The notes beneath the pieces were generated by a model. The model was not told the origin of the DNA and did not search any database. It saw only the letters and a list, made by a program, of their open reading frames with translations. Positions 57,972 to 64,000 of a DNA stretch of 64,000 bases are shown in pieces. The stretch spans positions 23,264,945-23,328,944 of the forward strand of contig OY294049.1 in assembly GCA_958510825.1 (NCBI GenBank), written 5' to 3'. A program made the position numbers and the translations under genes. Origin of the DNA: Brachypterus glaber (Eukaryota > Arthropoda > Insecta > Coleoptera > Kateretidae). Within the stretch, counting starts at the first letter, position 1. Each line of letters begins with the position of its first letter.

Positions 57972-58339
57972 CTATAAAGAAAAATTAAAATTTTTGCTTT
58001 TAAGTTTAAAATTTAGATAAGTAGCTCAAAAATAAAAGCTAATAGAAAACTTTTGTTTAAGCAAACTTGTAGTTTTGGCTACAATAAATTTTATAGCAGT
58101 CAATAGAGACGCAAGAATTTATTTTGATGGCTCTATTAATAACGCGAAAAATTAGGTGAATCACGTTGTATATTATATTATTAGTTAATTGAACTAGACT
58201 AGTCTTTATATACATATTGAGTGATTAACTCAGTTATCCGTCAATTTTCTAGACATTATTTTTACAGTAACGTCAAACATTTAAAAATTATACAATTTGA
58301 AATGATCAGTTAAGAAAACATTATTTATTTCTATTTTAG
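57972..58339. other. Intron 3' end
   Basis: AT-rich with no repeat recognised. It ends in a pyrimidine-rich acceptor, TTATTTCTATTTTAG. Confidence 0.6.
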
Positions 58340-58780
58340 CATTCTATGGTGTTTTTTTTCCATCATTACGAACTTCCAGTAATACTTCAGCAAGCTCAAT
58401 TCCAACAGTTCATCCTACGAAGTACTCCAAGGGATCAAAGAACAGCACCCGGGGGAGTAAGAATTGGGGTTAATATTATACCTCCAGTTGGCTCTAGACT
58501 AGGCCAGTTAATATCCGCAGTGAGGTCATCAGTCACTACCCAGACCTCTACCACCTTGAGTCAGGTATCCACTTCCACCTCTACCTTCACAACTACTACC
58601 TCCACGGTGGGAACATCTGCCCAGCCGTTGACCGCAATACAAACCACCCAAACAACAGGGGTGAACTCAAGTGAATCCCAGACCAGCACAGAAGCAAGGA
58701 CTTTGACGGCTACAGGAAGCCAAACGCACGATGATAGTACAGATCCCAGACCACCCTCTGGGGCGTCTGATTCTTTGTAA
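58340..58780 (+). CDS. membralin: Membralin (TMEM259), terminal exon
   Basis: The exon starts right after AG (58338-58339) in phase 0 and encodes 146 residues plus TAA. It opens with HSMVFFFHHYELPVILQQAQ, the continuation of SWLFIQ from the exon at 37573. This join matches the conserved membralin motif (SWLFIQHSM-YFFHHYELP-ILQQ). The rest is a low-complexity C-terminal tail: a short basic, Gly-rich part (RDQRTAPGGVRIGVNIIPP), then a long Ser/Thr-rich segment ending in PSGASDSL. The variable, Ser-rich tail is usual for the family. G+C is well above that of the flanks. Confidence 0.93.
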   Translation, partial: HSMVFFFHHYELPVILQQAQFQQFILRSTPRDQRTAPGGVRIGVNIIPPVGSRLGQLISAVRSSVTTQTSTTLSQVSTSTSTFTTTTSTVGTSAQPLTAIQTTQTTGVNSSESQTSTEARTLTATGSQTHDDSTDPRPPSGASDSL

Positions 58781-58817
58781 ATATAAGATTATTTAAATTT
58801 TAAATAGATATATGTTT

Positions 58818-58946
58818 AATAAATTAATTTAAAGTATGTAATTAAATTACTTATAGTAGGAATTAAGATACAGCTTCTTAGAATAATGTGTATACTATCA
58901 ATGTAATTCAATCATAGGTGGTTGTAAACTTAATTAAAAAAATAAA
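58818..58946 (+). promoter_or_regulatory. Polyadenylation signals for membralin
   Basis: AATAAA occurs 38 bases after the stop (58818-58823) and again at 58941-58946. Which one is used cannot be told from sequence. Confidence 0.6.
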
Positions 58947-59007
58947 TATTGTAAATTATTAGCGATTTTTTCTTTAAAAAAAAATGTACCTATGCATATA
59001 TGATATA

Positions 59008-59733
59008 TACCGGGTGAGTTTCAGTCCATGGACACTCCCTAAAATGGGATTGTTTTCAGTCCGATCAAAGCAAATTTTATGCAGCTTATATTTCTTAATA
59101 AGGGCTACTAAATGGCGTACAAAATATTTTTTTGTCCTTCCGGTTTCGCCGGAAACTAAGGTAAATTATTATTTTTTTAACGACACCTCCTGTATATTTT
59201 TTCATTCAGAAAACAAATTTACATTAAAAAAGTAATTTAAAAACTTTAAAAAATTTTTTAGTACGTTTTTTTTTTATTAACATACGAGATTTATTTTTTA
59301 TAAATAAAATATAATTTATTTGCTAAATGTGGGAAAAATACAAATTTTATCTAAGAACCAAAATTTGGTATTTTTTTTGTACTTTAAATTTTTTAAAAAT
59401 GGCAACCCCCATGGATGGTCTTAACTTTTTGGTGCGCTATTGTAAGGGCTACAAAATGGCGTACTTTTTTTTCACTCCCACTTTTGCCGAATTAGGCTTT
59501 GTTTAAATAAATAAAAAATTAATTAAATTATTTTTTTACATGTTTTCTAAATTCAAAAATACAAAAAAATATATATAAAAAAAACTTAGTTTTCGACGAA
59601 ACCGTAAGTGCAAAAAAATAATTTTGTACGCTATTTTGTAGAGAGAGAAATATAAGCTACACAAAATTTTCTTTGATCGGGCTGAAAAAAATCCCATTTT
59701 AGGGGGTGTACTTGGATTGAAACTCACCCGGTA
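59008..59733. mobile_element. Palindromic TIR element (TACCGGGTGAG family), 726 bp
   Basis: It begins TACCGGGTGAGTTTCAGTCC and ends with the inverse CTCACCCGGTA. The arms share AAAATGGGAT / ATCCCATTTT, GATCAAAG / CTTTGATC and GGCGTACAAAATA / its inverse. A partial copy starts at 63594. Confidence 0.85.
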
Positions 59734-59755
59734 TAGGTATATTATAAAACTATGC

Positions 59756-59870
59756 AGCCACTTCCAATTTCACAAGTATAACCTCTACTCCATATTGGGA
59801 ACATTTACACAGCCGTTGATTGCAATATAAACCACCCATACACCCGATGTGAAGTTCATCAGATGAGAAC
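59756..59870 (+). pseudogene. Decayed fragment of the membralin terminal exon
   Basis: About 110 bases align with 58567-58685. Shared strings are CCACTTCCA, TGGGAACAT, CAGCCGTTGA, GCAATA, AACCACCCA and GTGAAGTTCA (the last close to GTGAACTCAA). Roughly three quarters of positions match, and stops and indels break the frame. It is a short duplicated piece of the Ser/Thr-rich region, 1 kb downstream of its source. Confidence 0.7.
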
Positions 59871-59907
59871 ATAAGAAAGTTGATGGAAAAACGTATATCG
59901 ATAACCC

Positions 59908-60510
59908 ACTAAACACAAAACTTCTACAAGAAGTTTTCACAAAGCATTAAGAAGTTCAACTTCTTAAAATACTTGTTGTTTTATTCTTCATAACGTGCTG
60001 GAGAATTACGAATGTCCGCCACGCCAGGAATTCTACAAAACTTTATTTATATATATTATGATACTTCTTTCAAACTTCGCAAATTACGGGTTTTTTTAAG
60101 TTTTACTATAGGGATGTATAATATATACATAAAGAATTTTATACATAGTAACAACGTTACTTTTTCTATATTTATATGTACTTGTAATAACCTTTGCAAG
60201 TTTTATGTAATTTCATTGACAAGTCGACAAGAGTTGAAGGGGAAAGCTGTAGACTATATAGTGTATTCCCATTTACTAATCCAGTGATGCGCGCTAAATT
60301 AGCATGACCCGCTTAGGCCTTAACTAAAATTAATATATTCAGTTGGGTACTTATTAAAAAATTACCTGTTAATGCTGGTAGGATACAAATGAAAAGGTGG
60401 AAGCAGACAAAACTTCTACAAGAAGTGCTGAAGAATTACGAATGTTCGCCATGCCAGGAATTCTACAAAACTTTATTTATAATACTTCTTTTAAACTTCG
60501 CAATTACTTT
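59908..60510 (+). repeat. Direct repeats (CTTCTACAAGAAGT)
   Basis: AAAACTTCTACAAGAAGT, GAAGAATTACGAATGT-type and GCCAGGAATTCTACAAAACT occur at 59920-60095 and again, shortened, at 60408-60505. Confidence 0.75.
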
Positions 60511-61336
60511 ACTATAGGCTCATTCCACGCCAAATAGAACCCTAAAAGGGCAATTTTGGACATCGACTCCTTTGATTTTAATCATTTTTGGTATACTTGC
60601 TCTACGTATGCTTAATAAGATCTTTAATAATTTTCAGATTTTTTTGGCCATTATTTATGGAGTTACGGCCTTTTGAAATTGGCCAAAAATGCAAAAGTCA
60701 CTAAAACAGCCTGTTTGTAAACAGCTTTATCTCAGTAACGCTAAGAGATACAGATATAAATATATATTTTAAAGCTATTTTGTATATTTTAAAGATATGT
60801 AAAATTTAGTGATTTTGGTGATGGTCACCAAAGTCGCCAATGTTTGGTGACGATTATCTCAAAATACGCCATCTTTGATTTGTTTAATAAATAGGTATAA
60901 TAATCTGTAGATCTTTCTCTAACCATGCGCCAAAATTCATAATGGGACGACCATGGGATTACTTTGGGCAAAATATTAAAGATGTCAGTCAAAATTTAAT
61001 TTCCCAACCACTTTTTAATGCAGAGTTTAATAATACTACCCTGTATTTTTGAAATCTAAATGCTGATATATTTAATAACTATTTTATATTTATCTGCAAC
61101 ATTTTTTACTACGTCTGGTATACATATGTACTAGCAGTAGACCCTTTATTCGCACGGGAATTTAGTTTTAGGAATTAATCAAACTAACATCAGTTCTTTT
61201 AATGCAATAATAAAATACTTACATAATATGTTTTGGAAAACCATAAATTGAGTTTATATAATATGTACTAGCTTTGATGCCCAATCTTCGCATGGAAAAT
61301 CTAATTTAAATTTTACTTTCCTCTTCTGCGTTAGTA

Positions 61337-61338
<2 letters not shown>

Positions 61339-61400
<62 letters not shown>
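61339..61400. repeat. (TA)n microsatellite
   Basis: About 31 uninterrupted TA dinucleotides, followed by ACAAAAAACAATAG. Confidence 0.95.
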
Positions 61401-61403
<3 letters not shown>

Positions 61404-61429
61404 AAAAACAATAGTTTACCAATATAAAT

Positions 61430-61560
61430 CTGTGCGTCGGTCAGTCTGTATATCTGTCTGCCCAAGAAAATTTGTGATCACTATAACTTCAAATGATTCG
61501 GCTAGGATTTTTTTGACCCCCTTACTCCATCTCAACATTTACCAAAAACAATTCCAGCTG
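61430..61560 (+). repeat. Copy of the CTGTCGGTCGG dispersed repeat
   Basis: GTGCGTCGGTCAGTCTG is followed by GATCACTATAACTTCA and TTTACCAAAAACAATTCC, as at 9310-9470 and 15040-15090. Confidence 0.6.
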
Positions 61561-62411
61561 AAAACGTTTGGGGTCATTCCATGGCAAATGAAACACAAAA
61601 TATTCAATTTTAAACACAGACTTCTTCGATTTGTCTGATTTTTGGCTTATATAGCATACGTACATATGCTATGCATGCTTAATGAGAATTTGCCTTTTTT
61701 AGATTCTTTTGACATTAAACAAAAGTTTGGTAAACATAGTAGGCTTTACAAAATATGGCTAGTTATAATTAATTGCTTATTTAAACAAATTATAGAATAT
61801 TATGAATGTCTAAAACATTCTGTAAAATGCAAAAATAATACCTTGCCTAATTTTAATAAAAATCTAATTATTAAAAATTCGGTGCGAAAAACGGGTGTCT
61901 TGGCTAGTTATATTAAAAAAATTAATCAATTAACTTATAATTCCGTTTGCAAAGAAGTTAATTTTAGTTTAAATTTAATTGAGGTAAAGTTAACATATAA
62001 CGTACATCAAACTGTGGTCATAATATTACCAATAAATAAAAAAATTAGTTGCTACTATATTTTTAAAAATTTACCAAAGACGAATATATGGCGGTCCCAT
62101 TTTGAAATTTGGGTAACTAAATTTACTTTATCATCAAAATAACTTCCAACTAACAAACTACACTTTGTCTGAAGTCTCTATATCTTACCGTTATAGAGAT
62201 ACAGCTGTTTAAAAATTATACGTTTTAGAAAAATTGGGCATTTTTGTCATTTTAAAATGCCATAACTCCAAAAATAAATGTCAACAAAATCTGAAAAAAA
62301 ATCAGGTTCTTTTTGGACAAATATAGCACACTTGAGCCAAAAGTAGGCAAATCAAAAAAGTCAGTTTTCCTTGGGTCCTATTTGGAACAGAATCACCCTA
62401 TAGGGATTTAT

Positions 62412-62585
62412 AGGTAATATATGCATACGTGATATCGTAGATAAACCTTTTCTAAAGGTTTCATCGTAGTTGCGTTGAGAAATCACGATGTAGCATTTTT
62501 TATACATTGTTATCATAGAAAAACCTTTTATAAAAGTTGCATAGTGGTTGCGCTGAAAAGTCACAATGTACCCCTTTTTAAGAAT
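62412..62585. repeat. ~85-bp tandem duplication
   Basis: AAACCTTTTCTAAAGGTTTCA-TCGTAGTTGCG and TGAGAAATCACGATGTA recur as AAACCTTTTATAAAAGTTGC, AGTGGTTGCG and TGAAAAGTCACAATGTA. Confidence 0.7.
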
Positions 62586-62639
62586 TCTTCAGGATATCTG
62601 CACAACCTCACGTGTTTAGTGCGAAGGTGCATACATAGA

Positions 62640-63060
62640 TCTGCGACAGCAGCACTGTCGCGTACGCCACAGTCCCCCGGTCTTGAATTTCGACCAATCA
62701 CATGCCAACGACCCCAAGTGTGATTAAAAAAAATAAACCACAGTGGGTGTCGCTGGTTTGTGGTTTGTTAAAATAGGCTGTCAAAATGTGTCGCTATCAT
62801 GACTAGCTACTGCCTTTCTAAGCTGAAAGGTCCTATCTGTGTATGAAACCTATGTAGATAGAACCTTTCAGCTTAGCACGGCATTATTCTATAATAGCCC
62901 TTGCCTAAAGTATAGTTCAGAATTTTTTTAACGCGACAGCAACAGTTTTTGACAGCTTATTTTAACTAATCACAGTCAGGTTGGATTGAGGTTGGTCGCT
63001 GGCTTGTGATTGGTAAAATTTAAAGTTGAGGAAGTGTCGCGTAACATCTGAGGCGTTTGA
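62640..63060. mobile_element. Inverted-repeat region with internal hairpin
   Basis: Outer parts share GGCTGTCAAAA / TTTTTGACAGC and words such as TGTCGC and TGATTGGT. The hairpin TTCTAAGCTGAAAGGTCCTA against its inverse lies at 62812-62878 with a loop of about 14 bases. Confidence 0.55.
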
Positions 63061-63183
63061 TTCTCTTTAAATGGATGCTTTAATTAAGACCGCTTGACAT
63101 CAATTAAAAAAAATGTATCTTACGAAATGAGCCACAAAGGTCCCTAGGGGCCAGTTGTTGAGGGCTATGAACCCCGCACTGAA

Positions 63184-63208
63184 CTAAACTAAACTAAACT
63201 AAACTAGC
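63184..63208. repeat. (AACTA)n short tandem repeat
   Basis: Five consecutive AACTA units. Confidence 0.9.
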
Positions 63209-63593
63209 AGATGGGTATCTTTAAACTAAATAAAAACATATTTATATTTCTATCAATCTTTTAAAACTGTTGCAGTGCGATGGACTTTTTAAATGTTTTC
63301 ATAAATATTTACATTTATAAACCGCAGTAGCATTCCACTACCCTTTATTTCTGATTTTCGCATACACTGTGTACTACACAGTATATCTTTTGGTATGTAA
63401 ATGTAAGGTAATTTAATAATACTGATTTTTTAAACAATTTTTATAAGAATAATACAGTTTTATTCAGTGTCGGACTGGGTGCATGATGGCCTACCGGGAA
63501 AGGTGGCCACAAAAATTATAACGTGCAAATCGTCGGGAAGGTCACATACCCTTAGAATTTGTTACCTAGTAAATACTGAACGTTTTTGCATTA

Positions 63594-64000
63594 ACCGGGT
63601 GAGTTTTATTTATGTCCACCCCTAAAATTAAGATTAATCTTCATTCGATAAAAACGAAACTTTAGTGATTTGTATTATTTTACATTGGCTATAAAATAGC
63701 GGATTTAATTTTTTTTTGTTTAACTTTTGGTTTCGCCGGAAATGGCATGTATATGTTTTTTTTTTTAATGGAACACCCTGTAATTTTTTACATTTTTGAA
63801 TTCAGCCCAAAATTTTATGTATAAAAAAATGATTTGTTTTTTTTTTTACTTTTATTTTTTTTTATTTTTTGTTTTTATCATATAAAAACGAGATACACAT
63901 ACACTTTTTGCTTACCTAATCTTTAAAGTAAATTATAATTTTTGCATAAGAAAAATAGCGGAAAAATACCTACTCTACAAATAAATTTTATGAATTTTTA
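63594..64000. mobile_element. TACCGGGTGAG-family element, cut by the window end
   Basis: It begins ACCGGGTGAGTTTTATTTAT and later carries TTTGGTTTCGCCGGAAATGG and GGAACACCCTGTA, as in the copy at 59008-59733. Confidence 0.65.

Larger units (their letters stand above)
60513..62403. mobile_element. TIR element (CATTCCACGCCAAATAG family), composite
   Basis: The left end CTATAGGCTCATTCCACGCC pairs with the inverse of CTATAGGGTGATTCTGTTCC at the right end. A second left end (GGGGTCATTCCATGGCAAAT) lies at 61570, so the region is two overlapping or nested copies. Frames of 68, 91 and 166 residues (the longest 61642-62142) are AT-driven and have no recognisable domain. Confidence 0.6.

Noticed and set aside
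61642..62142. 166-residue plus-strand reading frame
   Set aside because: The composition is AT-driven (Lys, Asn, Ile, Leu), it sits inside a TIR element and has no recognisable domain.

Overview
The window is AT-rich, intron-bearing eukaryotic DNA, almost certainly from an insect. The insect call rests on one recognisable host gene, membralin (TMEM259 family), and on many short inverted-repeat transposons ending in CACCCTGTATA-type termini, a style common in arthropods. The sequence does not fix the order.

Host gene. Two plus-strand exons of membralin are visible. A 100-bp internal exon (37573-37672) encodes a transmembrane stretch. The terminal exon (58340-58780) starts with the conserved HSM-FFHHYELPVILQQ block, ends in a Ser/Thr-rich tail and is followed by polyadenylation signals. 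The intron between them is 20,667 bp, GT-AG and phase 0. I did not find the preceding exon in bases 1-37572, so that stretch is probably an upstream intron. A decayed copy of part of the last exon lies about 1 kb downstream (59756-59870).

Region by region. 1-9 kb: palindromic MITEs, some nested, including a TTAA-flanked piggyBac-like insertion, plus the 3' end of a non-LTR retrotransposon. 9.8-12.1 kb: a triplicated ~510-bp unit and a long palindrome. 13-17.3 kb: a CpG-rich patch, an element full of TCACTGTG motifs, and a palindrome whose loop holds a coding-like fragment. 17.7-20 kb: a 54-bp minisatellite and other arrays. 20-29.4 kb: TIR and fold-back elements. 29.5-33.8 kb: a tandem duplication, one copy interrupted by a 1,553-bp TTAA-flanked element whose empty site survives in the other copy. 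34.7-37.5 kb: a TIR element with a 120-bp array, and another element ending 32 bp before the membralin exon. 37.8-58.3 kb (intron): nested MITEs, a 1.3-kb duplication, a truncated Penelope-like retroelement with reverse transcriptase, GIY-YIG endonuclease and paired hammerhead ribozyme motifs, a head-to-head rearranged DNA transposon, dimeric repeats, a mariner relic, a tRNA-derived SINE-like insertion and a Tc1-like relic. 59-64 kb: further TIR elements and simple repeats.

Apart from membralin, everything recognisable is mobile or repetitive DNA. Most short reading frames here are chance or repeat-derived.
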